Shown here: piece by piece, positions 10,824 through 22,835 of the stretch
Layout of the letters: the number at the start of each line of letters is the position of its first letter
How positions within the stretch are numbered: position 1 is the first letter of the stretch
Assembly: GCF_030867145.1 (NCBI RefSeq)
Contig: NC_134426.1
Coordinates: 3,596,001 to 3,660,000, forward strand
Direction of reading: 5' to 3'
Length of the DNA stretch: 64,000 nucleotides
Source: Opisthocomus hoazin
Taxonomy: Eukaryota > Chordata > Aves > Opisthocomiformes > Opisthocomidae
Position numbers and translations under genes: made by a program
The notes under the pieces: generated by a model
Databases searched by the model: none
Seen by the model: the letters and a program-made list of their open reading frames with translations, nothing else
What the model was told of the DNA's origin: nothing

Positions 10824-12289
10824 GGGTGAGGAATGAACAATGTCTTATTTAACTGACCTGAAGAAATGTGTGAATCCCAGACCCTGACTCTGATGGGGCA
10901 CTCCTCAGTCTCCCCAGTATTGACAGGCCAAGAGAGACAGCAGGATGCAAACAGTCCATGAGGTTTCTTGCGGTGTTTGTGGAGTTTTCCTGTGAAGTAG
11001 AGGAACGCAGCTCCAGCTTAATCACTTCTTAGAAAGCACATAGCAAGTCACATGCTCATGGAAGGGTTGGTCGGGAAGAGACTGTTTGGTGTCTTTTTTC
11101 CACCCTCCAGTCTGGCTGTGACATTGTGGAGATGAAACCTGAAGACCTCCAAAGGTAGAGATCACAGCGATGCTCCTCCCAGTCCATTTTATTTTTCCTA
11201 AGGCTCAGCCTAAAGCTCCAAAAAAAGCCCTCTGTGGCTGTTACTTCTGTCATGTCATTGGTCACTGCAGAGGAGAGCTTGGCTCTGTCATCTCTCCAGG
11301 TAGGCATAGGCTCTTCCTAGGGCAACCCACGCCTCCCCTTCAGCAGGCCAGAGAGGCCCAGTTCTTGCAGACTGTCCTCACACCTCACACTGCTTTTCCT
11401 GCTCAAGCTTCAGGTTCCTGTTGCTCAAATCCTCAGGTGCCTCCAGGTCCGCATGGACAAAACCTTTAACTGTCCAGCTTTGAAAATGTGTGTACTCAAG
11501 GTCATCCTGAGTCATTGTGCTTCTAATATTACCATAAATTAAGTAGTTTCAGATATGGAAAGTGTGCCAGTGTTCACGGACTTGCTAATCAAAGTAAAAA
11601 ACACTGTGGTAATCATGTAAGAGAGGAGGGTCCAAAGAGAGGAAACGCAGACCAAATGGGGAAACGTAAAGAAGACTTGGCTTTATTTTAAATAGGAGTT
11701 GAAAAAAATGGTTAAAAAGTAGGACTGGAGAGGTGGAAAGAGTGAAAAGGGAATGAAAGGGGAAGGAAAGGAAATGATGGAGAGTGTTTTTGACATCCTT
11801 GTCAGGCAGCCTGGTATCTGAGCAATGCTACCTGGAGCAGGACAAGAAAGCTGCAGCTGGTCTGACTATACTAACATCTGACACAGTTCCATGGTCATGG
11901 GGAACCTGAGAACTTTCCCAACTGTCCTCAAGGGAAGACCAAGAGGGGAAAGGAACCCCAGCATCATTTAAATTTCCAGTCTCCTGCACGGGACTTCAGG
12001 AGGTCTCTTTAATGGCCTCGCACTTACATGAGGACCAGCCAAGGAGTCAGACCACATTGCTGAAGGCTTGATCCGGTGGTGGCTGGAAAGCTTCCAAGGA
12101 CATAGATGGCACAATATCACTTGAAGACCTGCAGCAATGCTTGGATGCCCTCATGGAGAAAAAGACTTTTCTTATCTCTGTCCTGAAACTTTCTTAATTC
12201 CACACCTTTGTAATGTCTGTTAACCTCCTGCCAAGAACCACGGTGACAAGACTGGCTCCAACTTCATGAATACTTCCCCATAGGGACAG

Positions 12290-12430
12290 ACAGGCTGCTA
12301 TGAAGTTCTTGAGACCTTCCACTCTCAAGACTAAACTAGGCCCTTGCCCTCAGTTTCTTCTCTTGGAGAAGCGCTTCAATCCGTAAACATCTTGGTGGCC
12401 CTGCATTGAACTCACTCCAAGCTATCAAGA
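12290..12430 (-). mobile_element. Short old CR1 3' fragment, in copy A
   Basis: Minus-strand text resembles the CR1 C-terminal region. The equivalent in copy C is at 57350-57490. It is heavily mutated, and the assignment rests on weak similarity. Confidence 0.35.
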
Positions 12431-13330
12431 ACCTCCTTGCTGTGGTGGGTTGACTCTGGCCAATAGCCCAGCAGACACCCAGCCGCTCACTGGTTTCTCC
12501 CCTTTCCCAGTGGGACAGGCCAGAGAACAAGGAGATATAAAGGGTGAAAAGTATCACCGCAAGATAAGAACAGTCTAATAGGCAAAGAAAAGAGACTAAA
12601 AAGACCTCACCAAGTGAAACAAAGACCATCCTTCACAACCTCCCACTAGCAGACCGATGCTCTGCCACTCTCCGAGCAGCAGATTCCTTGAACAATAAAA
12701 ACCTCCACATTCTTCTTCCTCTGTCCCACACTTTTTGTCCTGAGAATGAGATCATATGATATGGAATATCCCTCTGGGCAGACTGGATCAGCTGTCGTGG
12801 CTGTGTACCCTCACAACGTCCTTCCCACCACCCACTTTCTCACTGGGAGGGAGCAGAGCAAGAAACAGAGAACACCTTGACACTGGGCAAACATGGATGA
12901 GCAATAGCCAAGACACTGGCGTGGTACAAGCATTGAGTTTTCTCAACTCCCATGGGGCTAGGAATCAGCCATCCTTCAGGACATCTGGTGGTATGGTCCA
13001 GAAGAGAAGCCATGGTGCGCTGGCCTTTATGCTTTGGGATAGTGAGAACTGCACGCCCATGTGGCACCACAGTGGAGCACACACCCCACAGGAGCTGCTG
13101 TCCATGGAGGGAGGCCCATGCAGGAACAAGTCTTCGGGCAGGCCCTATGGCCTCTGGGGGACCCATGCTGGAGCAGTCCATTCCTGAAGGACAGTACCCT
13201 GTGGAAAGCATCCACTGTGGAGCAGTTTGTGGAGAACTGCAGCCAATGGGAAGGACCCACAATGGAGAATTTCAGACACAAACTGTTATGACCTGACTGC
13301 ACCTCCCATTCCACATCCTCCCTTTGACAC
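12430..13330 (-). mobile_element. LTR relic, minus strand, in copy A
   Basis: This begins TGCTGTGGTGGGTTGACTCT and contains the CCAGTGGGACAG, AATAGGCAAAG and ATGATATGGAATATCCCTCT segments of the avian LTR family also seen at 10244-10823. The right-hand ~400 bases contain degenerate units of the type CTGCTCCAGC-TGGGTCC, which in copy B (49540-49700) are much better preserved. All three segmental copies carry this element at the same place, so it predates their duplication. Confidence 0.55.
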
Positions 13331-13379
13331 TTGAGTGCTAGGAGTTAGGAGTGAAGTTGAGCTTGGGAAGAAATCCGTG

Positions 13380-13900
13380 AGGAGTCAATGATAACGCCCC
13401 CTGTTGCTCCACAATGCCCGAGTACATCCCAGTGACCTCCAGGTAGGGCATGACTCCTTCACCACTGCTCTCTCAGCCTGATGGTCCAACTGCTTTATTA
13501 CCCATTTCTTTGTCAACCCATCCAGACTGTAATGGCCTAACCTGGGAAAAAGGACATTGAGGGAGACCACGTCAGAAGAGTCAAAAATGGCATCTGCTGT
13601 TCTTTACTCATGCACAAATGCCGATACACCATCATGATGGCAATCAGGTTTCATAGGAATGATTGACCCTTCATCAATCCATGCTGACTGCTTTTGGACA
13701 CGTTCTTCTTTTGTAGGTGCACAGAAATGCCAAAGTGACCTTGTACAGCCTGGGGTTCCCTGGGTTGACTTTCTGAGCTCTTTCAACAACAGGCGCAACG
13801 TTGCCTTGTACTTACTCACAAGAGCCCTCGACCAATGCCAGGAAGCTTTGAAAGAGATATTCCAAAGAAATGTCAATCTCCCCCTATCACTTCATTACAG
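13380..13900 (-). mobile_element. Old CR1 reverse-transcriptase fragment, in copy A
   Basis: Minus-strand translation gives a degraded CR1 reverse-transcriptase region (LDGLTKKWV.KQLDHQAERAV, comparable to the CR1 pattern of W(I/V)xNWLDxRxQRVVV). Copies at about 49160-49420 (inverted) and 58020-58500 share it. No intact frame remains. Confidence 0.55.
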
Positions 13901-14289
13901 CTATATTGCCTGTTAAAAGGTGTATTGAATTTCACTAGTTTTCATATATTTTCACCTCTCTTGACTATTTCTAAAGTAATTTTTTCAAGATGCAAGCTGC
14001 CTTGACAAAGGCCCTTTCTGTCATTGTCCAGTTTTCTCCTCCCTTTACTCTTTGTGCATTCAGATTCCTGTCATCTACCAAGCTGCTGTTTTGACATCAG
14101 GGAGTTAAAAGTTTGCCTGCCTTTCAGTAGTCTCATTGTCTCCTTAGCCAACTCTTTAAGTGTGTTTATAACTTTTTTTTTCCTCTACTTAGCTATAATA
14201 TTTCCCATAAGATTATGACTTATAGGAAGGCAACCTCATTAGAGGTAGATTGTAATTACTATGTATTTTGTTTATGGAACATGATTATG

Positions 14290-14575
14290 CTTTAATTATT
14301 CCTTTCTTGCATATAGGAAAACTCCTGCTGTGCCTGTGTGCAGGCAGCTCTCTGTGAAAAGGAGGTGGGAGATGGTGCAATGGAGCTGTAACATCCAGCT
14401 GCAGAGATCAGTGGAGAAGGCTGATGCAATAAACAGTGACCCAAGACCCAGGTGGCTGATGAGAGAAATGTTGAGGCTGTGGATTTGAGGAGCAAAGTTT
14501 TCCATAGAGTGTCAGACCTCAAGGCACTGCTTTTCCTACCTGTCCAGACCTCCTGAGGAGACACCATGGATCAGT
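14290..14575 (-). other. Unidentified segment conserved in copies A, B and C
   Basis: This ~285-bp segment is unusually well preserved among the three copies (B 48226-48470, C 59100-59370). In A and C two overlapping minus-strand frames remain open over 70-90 codons; B has similar open text on the plus strand. I recognise no protein family. It may be an unclassified LTR or other repeat piece that happens to be rich in open codons. Confidence 0.3.
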
Positions 14576-15479
14576 ATCACTTGGAGAATGTTCCTACCAC
14601 TTCCTCTGTAAAATGAAAAGCAATTAAAAATATCCCTTAAAATTAAAACAATATTTTTATTAGGCACAGGATGACATCTTCCTCCTTATCTACACTATGA
14701 CAAAGCTCCTGCTAGCGGTACAAGTCTTGAAGAATTGAAGAAAATTACAGGAGCTTGTTAGCTTAGCACTTTCTGTATTTTAATGAGCCCCATGGGGTAT
14801 TTGGTGTTCAGTTAATGAACCTCAGATACTGAGAGGAGGTCGAAAAAAATGCTCAGGAAGGCAGAAGCAAAACTGAAAGTACCTGGAAGCATTGATTGGC
14901 CCCACTGAGGGCCATTACTGACAAAGCCTCCACAGGGACTCCTTAGAGCAGAGAATTGGAGGCCACGATTGCAGGTAGGCAGAGGCACTGTGCAGGTGGC
15001 TGCAATGCTGAGAAAACCCTTGGCCTGCTTTATGAAGCAGAAAGGCCAAGACCTGAGCCCCGGGCCCTGGGAAGGCAGATGCTGTCCCTCACACGTGGCT
15101 CAGGGCTCTTATTGAAGGCAGCTGGATGTGAGGGTGAGGAATGACAAGTAGAAATTCTGTGATACCTCCCAGTCCCGCTAAGAAGATGCGAGGATGATAT
15201 GAAGTCCAGAGCCTCAAAGGCAAGTTTCTACTGGTAGGCATCAGTGTTACAGGCAACTGCCATAGCGAAGGGGACAAAGCCCTTGGTCCTGCTGAAACTT
15301 TCAGCTCTGCCAGAGTCCTTTGCAATTTGTACCGCAGGCTGTCCTACACTGTCCCATGCCTGCACTTCTTTCCCTTCAGCCTGTAGTCACACATCTTTAC
15401 TTCCTACCCAGTGCTCACTCCAGCATTTCCGTACATTAATTGATGTCTCTCCACGGTCACTGGCTTTTTCTTGAAATTC

Positions 15480-16050
15480 AAATCCATGGGCTGATCCAGA
15501 TTTCCTCTGGGTGACCTCTTACACAACAAGGATACCCTTTGAGTGAGTCTTCTTTTTCTTCACCTCTAGTCTGAACCTTTCAAGCAGCATTTTGTGAAGG
15601 TTTCCTTGCCTTCTCACTACCAAGAAAAGCTCCATCAACTCTGAAACCACCCTTCAGGCAGATTCAGACTACTACTTCAGTGCCCTCAGCCTCCACAAGA
15701 CTAAAGAAGCCCAGGTCCCTCAGTCTGGCCACAGAAGCCGTAAAAAACATCCTGGTAGATCTCTTCTAGAACCTTTCTGGTTCCTCCACATTCTTCCAGA
15801 ATGAGGAGCCCCTCATGAAGACATACTATTCCAGAAGTGGCTACAACAGTGCTGAGTCAAGGAGGGTGATAATTTCCTTGTCTGGGTGGCCACACTCCTC
15901 CTAATGCAACCCTGTATGTTCTTGGCCTTATTCACTCTGAGCAAGCGCCACTCGCTCATATGGCATCCCTTGGAACACCCAGGCCCTTCTCCTCAGGGTC
16001 ACTCCTGAGCTGTTTAGGTCCCAGCCTGCCCACATTTATTTGAGTTATTC
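15480..16050 (-). mobile_element. Old CR1 3' fragment, in copy A
   Basis: Minus-strand text matches the CR1 C-terminal coding region in pieces (ERLRDLGFF-like text in copy C; SALVRxHLxNCV-like text in copy B). It recurs at 45750-46075 in inverted copy B and at 60300-60760 in C. It is older than the segmental duplication. Confidence 0.6.
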
Positions 16051-17090
16051 TTCCCCACCAAAGGACTTGCAACTTCTTGTAAACTTCATCAGGCTTCTAC
16101 TGCCAAATCTCAAAGTTTCTCAAGGTCCCCCGTGAGTGAAGCTCTGTTTTGACAGCTTTTGATGTGTGCATACCAGATTTGTGGTGACTCTGACAAGACA
16201 GCAGCATGAGGAATTGCGGGACACTGCTAGTGAATTAAGGAGGTACCTGTTCAATGGAATTGCTGACCAAGGGAGGAATTGCCATGCTGACAAGCTTGGA
16301 AATGCCAAATGAAGGTGCAAAGGAAGCCAAAGTAGAGAGAGGGAGGAAGGAGCAAAAAGAGATGGGCTGTTTGCATGGGAGGGTACAAGGATGGTCAAGG
16401 GGAAGATATTGTGAGTGGCACACAGCTGAAACCAGGACAGTGCCCATCCCTTATTTTATACCATCTACATCACACTCAGATCCCTCAGTTGCCAAAAAAT
16501 TGCCACCACTTTTCCTGTCTTCTGATTTACACAGAAAGGTAACATTCCTTACTCTGTGGACCATCCCTATAAAATGTTCGTTGAGTCCACTTAGCCCATG
16601 ACTTTGGGCTCCACCTGTTAATAACAGTATTTCAGGGAAAGAGAAAGAGTGTGTGCTGTTGGATTGTCACATGCTGCATGTGACAGAATAATGGAAGGTC
16701 GGCAAAGAGGATTGTAAACACAGTCAAATGACTTGCAGCTGGGGTGTGAAAAAACACATATAGCATACTAATCATTGTTTAGTCTTGTGTGCTCAACAAG
16801 CAGAACATCTGTGTTTAGATAACATAGGACTGTGATTGATAGACTCCAAGGCAATCTGTCAAACATGCCTGTGATTCCTGCCCTGCTGCGGGAAGGATCA
16901 AGGCACAGTGGAAAGTTATGTCGGAGTTAATACCTGATATATACCCAGGTGAAAAACCCAAGTTCAGTAGCTGGCACTCTTTGTCTAGCAGGGACTGAGC
17001 TCTGTGGTGTCTGCATTCCTGCTTTGCTCCTGTGCCTCTGCCTAGGTGCTGTATCAGAGATCCCCTGGTTTGCAAGATAATGAAAATAAA
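16051..17090. other. Unassigned spacer in copy A
   Basis: No gene is seen. The stretch aligns with 60830-61870 in copy C. It ends in AATGAAAATAAATCTACTC at about 17080-17098, which contains an AATAAA and might be the 3' end of an LTR, but I could not define termini. Confidence 0.35.
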
Positions 17091-17099
17091 TCTACTCTT

Positions 17100-17980
17100 T
17101 ACATTTCATGTGTGGTTTTGTGGTTGTTGCTGCTTCCTGCTGTTTTGGCTTACACAGCCCCATGGACAGGGCCTGCGCAGCCTTTCTGGGTGAGCTGTTC
17201 CAGCACTTGGCTGAGCTCCTGGGGAAAAATGTTGTCCTTAAGTCTTGGCTGAACATCTCCCATTTCACCTTTCTCCCATTGTGTTTTGTCCTCCTGCCAT
17301 GCACCGGGGGCGAAAAGACTGACTCTGTATTCTCCAAGACCTCCTCGTAGGTAGTGGCAGGCTGGGATGAGGTCCCCCTCAGCCTTTCCTTCTCTGGGCT
17401 GGACAAGCCCAGCTCCCTCAGCCTCTCCTCACAGGCCTTTTCCTTCATTCCCTGGCTGTCCTGAGGGCCCTTTGCTAAACCCTCTCCAGCTTGCCAGTAT
17501 CGTTCTGGAATTAGAGATCTGAAATCTGGATGGATTATTCCAGAGAATCCCTTCCCTCAATGTACTGGCCATCTTCCTAGTTCCACAGCCCAGGATGCTG
17601 ATGACCTCCCTGGGTGCCAGGGCACATGGCTGCCTCCCGTCCAGCTCCCTGACCACAAAGACCTTTCCCACAGGGCTGCTCCCAGCCAGGCAGTCCCCAG
17701 CCAGTGTCATTGCCAGGGTGAATCTCCCGCAGGGGCACAAACTGGACTTTTTCCTGCTGGCATTTCATGAGGTTCCTACCAATATGTGCCGCTCCTCCTC
17801 TTGGAGCTCCTTCCTTGAGCAGGTATGCCTGGGAGACCTTTTCAGCAAAGACTCAGCCCAAGAAGGCATTGAGTACCCCAACCCAATCTGTGTCTGCGGC
17901 TATTAAATTCCTCTCCCCATTCAGCAGTAGCCCTGCTTTACCCTTGTTCTGCCTTGGTCTCTGCCACAGCAACTGAAGTT
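17100..17980 (-). mobile_element. Old CR1 ORF2 fragment, in copy A
   Basis: Minus-strand translation starts with [15 protein letters not shown] and HNGRKVK-type text from the CR1 C-terminal domain. Degraded reverse-transcriptase text continues upstream on that strand, to about 17980. The C-terminal part is shared with copy C at 61890-62260, where the middle (A 17490-17990) is missing. It is multiply frameshifted. Confidence 0.65.
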
Positions 17981-18555
17981 CTTCTCTTTGCTCCTGGCTT
18001 TTCTTGCAGCCACCAAGTCCGGGTGAGCATTGCCTTTCGCAAAGTCACACCTACTCAGCAGAGGCAATGCACATAAATACTTGTCTGTTCCTGTCCTTGC
18101 TGTCTCCCCCTGGCAGCTGCTCCATGTCTGCACCCAGTCCTTTAACGTCCCAGCCCCACTGCCTCACATGTTTCCACGGCCCCAGCTGTGCAGGCACAGC
18201 ACAGGACAGGGTGCATTTAAGGTGGGGAATGGTGCCTCTGACATGGTGCCCACAGCAGTTCTTGGTGCTTTGTTATCCCATGGCCTTCCTGTCAGGCAGC
18301 TGCTCCAAGCTCCTAGATAGGCTGTGTCACAAGTGGGGCTTCACAGACAGCCCTGCTCCAGGGTCTGCCAGGGTCTAGACCAAAACAGAGGCTGGGCAGG
18401 GCTTCCTAAATATGAGCACTGAGCCTAGCAGGAGGATGGAGATGTCTTACTGCAAAACTTACCCAGAAATCCGTGATGAGAGGCCAATTCTGGAGACGGA
18501 TGGTGAGACATGGCCAATGCTTGAGTGGTGGCAAAGGCCCTGGGACACCTTCACG

Positions 18556-18648
18556 GAATCACAGAATCACAGAATAGTAGGGGTTGGAAGGGACCTCTGT
18601 GGGTCATCTAGTCCACCCCCCCGCCGAAGCAGGGTCACCTACAGCAGG
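18556..18648 (-). mobile_element. CR1 3' tail fragment
   Basis: About 93 bp contains the CR1 3' untranslated consensus in reverse: AATCACAGAATCACAGAAT, then GGTTGGAAGGGACCTCTGTGG. Only the tail is present, a typical severely 5'-truncated insertion. Confidence 0.9.
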
Positions 18649-19040
18649 CAATGCTGTCTGTCCATGTCACCACGGGCATAGAAAAACCTCCACTCTCTTT
18701 TACCTGCATGGCTTTGCGCCCTTCCGTAAGCCCTGGCACCACAAACCCCCTGGTGTGAGTCTTCACCCTGCATGGTCATGCAGCATGAGTTATACACTGA
18801 TGGTTTTCTCTCCCATTCAGTCCTCGTACTCTGAGGATGGATCTCAGACAAAAAATTTTCTGCAGGTTCCTTTATTTCACTTAGATACAACAAGATACTC
18901 TCCATTTATACAAAGTCGCTGGGTCACACAAGATGGGTGAATATTTAAGAAGATGGGGAAGAAATATGACATTACTTCAAAGACAAGAAACTCACAAGTG
19001 GAAAAAAACGTTGTGAAAACGGAAAGACAGATCTGGCCTA

Positions 19041-20040
19041 TCATGACCTGCACTGAGAGACTTTTGTAGAGGAAAGCAGGGAGTCTGTGGCTGCTGAAAT
19101 ATATCTAGTCATCAGTTTCCTCAGAGCAGCCTGCAGCTCCTTGTTTCTCCTGCTGTAGATGAGAGGGTTCAATGCTGGAGTTACCACCAAGTACACAACA
19201 GCCATCACCAGATCCAGAGTTAGGAAATAAATGGAGGGGGACTTCAGGCAGGCAAATATGGAAGTGCTGATAAACAGGGAGACCACGACCAGGTGAGGGA
19301 GGCACGTGGGAAAGGTCTTGTGCCGTCCCTGTGCAGAGGGGATCCTCAGCACGGCCCTGAAGATCTGCACATAGGACAGCATAATGAAATAAAAGCATCC
19401 TAAAAAAGGAAAACCACTAATCCCAAGAAGCCCAACTTCCCTGAGGTAGGAGTGTGAGCAGGAGAGCTTGAGGATATGAGGGATTTCACAGAAGAACTGA
19501 TCCACAGCATTGCCCTTGCAGAGGTGTATGGAAAATGTATTGACGGTGTGAAGGACAGAATTGAGAATAACATGGCCCCAGGCAGCTACTGCCATGTGGA
19601 CACAAGCTCTGCTGCCCAGGAGGGTCCCGTAGCTCAGGGGTTTGCAGACGGCAACGTAGCGGTCATAGGCCATGACAGTCAGAAGACAATACTCCGCTCC
19701 AACAAAGCAGGCAAAGAGAATGACCTGGGCAACATATCCTGCATAGGAGATGTCCCTGGAGTCCCAGGGGGAACTGGCCATGAATTTGAGGACAGTGGTA
19801 GAGATGGAGCCAACAACATTGATGGAGATTTTGAGGAGGAAGAAGTACAGGAGGATACGCAGGCGGTGGTTGCAGGCTACGGTGGTGACGATAAGGCCTT
19901 TGCCCACGAGGACAGCCAGGCAATTGACCAGGAAGAGCCAGAAGTGCAAGAGCTGCATCTCCCATGTGTCTGAGAAGGCCAGGAGGAGGAACTGGGTGAT
20001 GGAGCTGCTGTTGGACTTTTGCTGTCTCTGGGCAGGAGAA
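19041..20040 (-). pseudogene. Olfactory receptor pseudogene, OR14-like, open frame but decayed
   Basis: The frame runs without a stop from the position equivalent to the start codon (20016-20018) to 19041, about 325 codons, yet the gene looks dead. The start codon is AAG instead of ATG; the only upstream in-frame candidate is a TTG inside the intron. Using paralogue numbering, residue 40 is Lys instead of the TM1 Asn (N1.50), residue 68 is Val instead of the TM2 Asp (D2.50), residue 95 is Tyr instead of the TM3 disulfide Cys, and HTPM at 54-57 is RILL. MAYDRY and NPLIY remain. A splice-acceptor AG survives (complement at 20041-20042), and a possible AATAAA lies downstream (complement at about 18874). 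It is in opposite orientation to the other receptors. Confidence 0.85.
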
Positions 20041-20048
20041 CTGTCCAA

Positions 20049-21604
20049 GCAAGAAGAGGTATAATTAACTTAGATCAGATTTCTCTAAGCAAAGTACTTT
20101 CCGTTTCTCATAGAAATCCCCAAATCACCTCTCCCCTTTCAGGCAGACTTTTGACAGGTCACTTTCACGTGCTCTGGTCGGTGCTGACTGGTGGCGTCAC
20201 TGGAGCAGGGGGCTCTGCTGGTGCACTGCAGTATTCAGTCAAGTCATACAGCAATACTCGAATAGGAACACAAAGTCATCTGAGATTAAATCCACCTGTA
20301 ATACTGAAGAGCTTTTCAGCGTTCCTGCTCTCAGTTCACCAAACTGCAGAGCCGAGCTGAGGGGATTTTGGTTTTTTTTCTTCTTCTACTACTTACCCCA
20401 CCACACCGGAGGAGTGCTTTGAAGGCAAAAATGTTTGGTGTTTGTGTTGCACTCCAAGTGAACACTTGTGGGTCCAGAGAGGCAAAGGGACTGTCCCTTA
20501 GTGCAGAGTGAGGACAGCTGGTCTTTCTGGAATGCCTCATCTGAGCTGCACTGTGCTGGCACGTCCTGCAGCTGGAGGTCAATTGTCCCCAGATCTTCTC
20601 CTGTGCAGAAAATGGACATCTGAAATAGAAGTGAAGAGAGGTGTGAGTCTTCTTTGCTGCCTCCAGAGCTCATTCTGAGATGTCTTGTCCATAACAGGCA
20701 ATTTACGAACGTCTCTTATGAAATGTTTTTCTTTCTGTGATCATCTGTACAGAAAGAGTAATCACAGAAATGCACCAAATAAATCGATCAAAACCGATAC
20801 GGAGTGAAGCTACAGTAAGAACCAGGTGAGGTACCCCCATGCCTGCAGCTTCCTGGCAAAGAGTCTGTCCTGGCAAGGAGGGGATCCAGCCTCTGTCAGT
20901 CTCTGGGGAGGGAAACCAGCACTGTCCATGCTGCCCGGGAATACAAAGGGTGACTTTTGCAAGACCACCCTTCACCTGAATCCCTTCAGACCTGTACTTG
21001 TGGGTTGGGTACCATGCCTTGTATTCCAAATACAGATTCCACTGACATTGCCCAGAGGGGCTACCACAGATGCAGATTGCTCACCAGCAGGTATTTATAT
21101 TTAGGCAGATCAATGCTTTTGTTGTTGTTGTTCCATTGATACTGATACTGGTAGGGAAATCACACAAATACTTGAAGGACATCTGGAGGATTACCACCTT
21201 AGTGGCCCTCCAGTGAAGCAATTCCTCTTTGCCGTTGTCTCACTGCCATTACCCAGGGTGTGGGGGAAAACGTGCTGAGCAGAGGATGATAAGCACTGCT
21301 TTGGGCTGGGCTCCTGCTCATACAGCCCAGGATGTTGCCGGCTGCCTTTGCTGCTGGCTCATGGCTTGCCTAATGAAAATCAAGGACCACCAGCGCCATT
21401 TCCACAGAGCTGCTGCCCAGCCACATAGCTCCTGGTCTCTGTCGCTGCAGCCGGTAATTCCCCTGCTCAGTCCTTGGGTCTCTGCAGAAGATGTATGAAG
21501 AGTTGCATTTTGCTTTCTTCAGTCACAATGACCTTCCAAAATGTATCAGTGTAGCCCTGCTATGACATCAGCCTGGTCTCTCAACATCCTTGGATTCATC
21601 TCAT
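20049..21604. other. 5' flank of receptor pseudogene; no gene seen
   Basis: I recognise no coding sequence or repeat here. It does not visibly align with the shared 5' flanks of the three plus-strand receptors, so this pseudogene either duplicated without that flank or has diverged beyond recognition by eye. A short (GTT)n run is at about 21119. Confidence 0.4.
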
Positions 21605-22835
21605 CTGGCCCAATGTACTATTAAGAATTGACCTTATCTAAGGGACCCCTGACTTCATCTCCATACACTGCTGGGTTTCGCCTGGGGTTCTGCTTCTTAG
21701 GCACCTGGAACTGGGAGACCTTGCTGCTGAAGACAGAGGCAAAGAGGACACAGACAATCTCAAAAATACCTACCTCTGCTCTTCCTGAATTCTGCGGTGG
21801 CCACACACCATCTTTGTTTCTTCTTTAACTGTGCTAAAGGAGTACCAGCCCGTTGCTGTGGCCTTGAACTCCCTTGCAAGTGTCAACTCTAGCGGAGCTC
21901 TGGCTTTTCTAAACCCAAACAGATTTCTGAATTCCTCCTTTGTTTCCACCCTTGCATCCAACTCTTGTATCCTTCCTTTTTTCCATAGAGGTCCCAGATC
22001 AGTTTCCCGTTTCCCTGAGCTTCTCTCCTGATAGTTCTGCTTGTTTTCCTGACTGTTGACATGCACAGCCTCCTGCTTGAAAGACACCATCTTCAAAGGC
22101 CAGATGTCTTGAGCTGTGCTGCCTTTGTGTACTGCTCGCATGGGCTCCCTCATTAAAAGTTGCAGGACTAGGCCAAAGTCTGCTTATCTTCATATCAGGC
22201 AGTAATATTCTGAGCATAGTGATGCTCACGTTGCTATGACACAGGGCAGAAATGCTTCCTTCCTTCTGACATTGTTTAATTTTAGGCTTGACTACTTTGT
22301 ATAATCAATGCATGCCTTACTAACAATTGTGTCCTTGAAGAGGAGCTAACAGACTGATAAAAGGGGAACATCCAGCCCAGAAGGCACGGAAAGCTGGATG
22401 ACTGCCAAAGAAGCATGAAGTTAACAAAGACTGAGGATAACTAGGAAAAAGGTAAAGGCGGCAGGGGGAGATTGCAACCACCGACTCAATTCAGAACCAA
22501 AAATTCTGCACCTCCCCAGCTTGCGAGTATGCATAGTTAAGTAAGGAAGGAGTAAACTTCTATGACAAGCGTGTAACGTGATGAACCAGTCAGAATGCAA
22601 TGAGTAATTGCTTTGTTTTGGTAAGAGTATATAGAACTTGTGACTCTGCTAAACATTGTGCTAGCTTTGTGGAATTATCACCTAGCACCAACATCTACAC
22701 AAATCTGCAAGAAAGACAACACCTCTGCTCTGTGTGTGTATTGGCGTACTGTGCACTGGGTAAATGACCACACTTTTGGGACAACAATTTTAGGTCTAAC
22801 ATCTACACTCTTTTATTGTCATTCCCCTTTGGAGG
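21605..22835 (+). repeat. Duplicated block D1, copy 2
   Basis: Near-identical, by eye, to 1052-2282 and in the same orientation. It comprises an old minus-strand CR1 fragment (to about 22240) followed by a solo LTR. Homology ends close to 22835, a few tens of bases beyond the LTR. Confidence 0.85.
22328..22783 (+). mobile_element. Solo LTR, paralogue of 1772-2224
   Basis: The 456-bp element begins TGTGTCC and ends GGGACA. It is flanked by the same ACAAT (22323-22327 and 22784-22788) as its partner at 1772-2224. Identical flanks show the two arose by duplication of one insertion and not by two integrations. The few differences, such as TTTGTTTTGG against TTTTTTTTGA near the promoter, postdate the duplication. 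Confidence 0.8.

Larger units (their letters stand above)
10990..18960 (+). repeat. Segmental copy A (related to B, inverted, and C, direct)
   Basis: About 8 kb of repeat-rich spacer recurs twice more in the window. The part 10990-16020 is found inverted at 45670-51890 (copy B). The part 11330-18960 is found in direct orientation at 53220-63480 (copy C). Matched landmarks include a GGCCACGATTGCAGGTAGGC block at about 14962 and 59764, with its complement at about 47820. Identity looks like roughly 85-92% by eye. A carries none of the later insertions found in B or C, so it is the best proxy for the ancestral arrangement. It ends about 80 bases from the stop-codon side of the receptor pseudogene at 19041-20040. 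Confidence 0.85.

Noticed and set aside
20046-20048. Translation start of the minus-strand receptor at TTG
   Set aside because: TTG is not a usual vertebrate start, and it lies on the intron side of the predicted splice acceptor. The position equivalent to the paralogues' ATG is AAG at 20016-20018.
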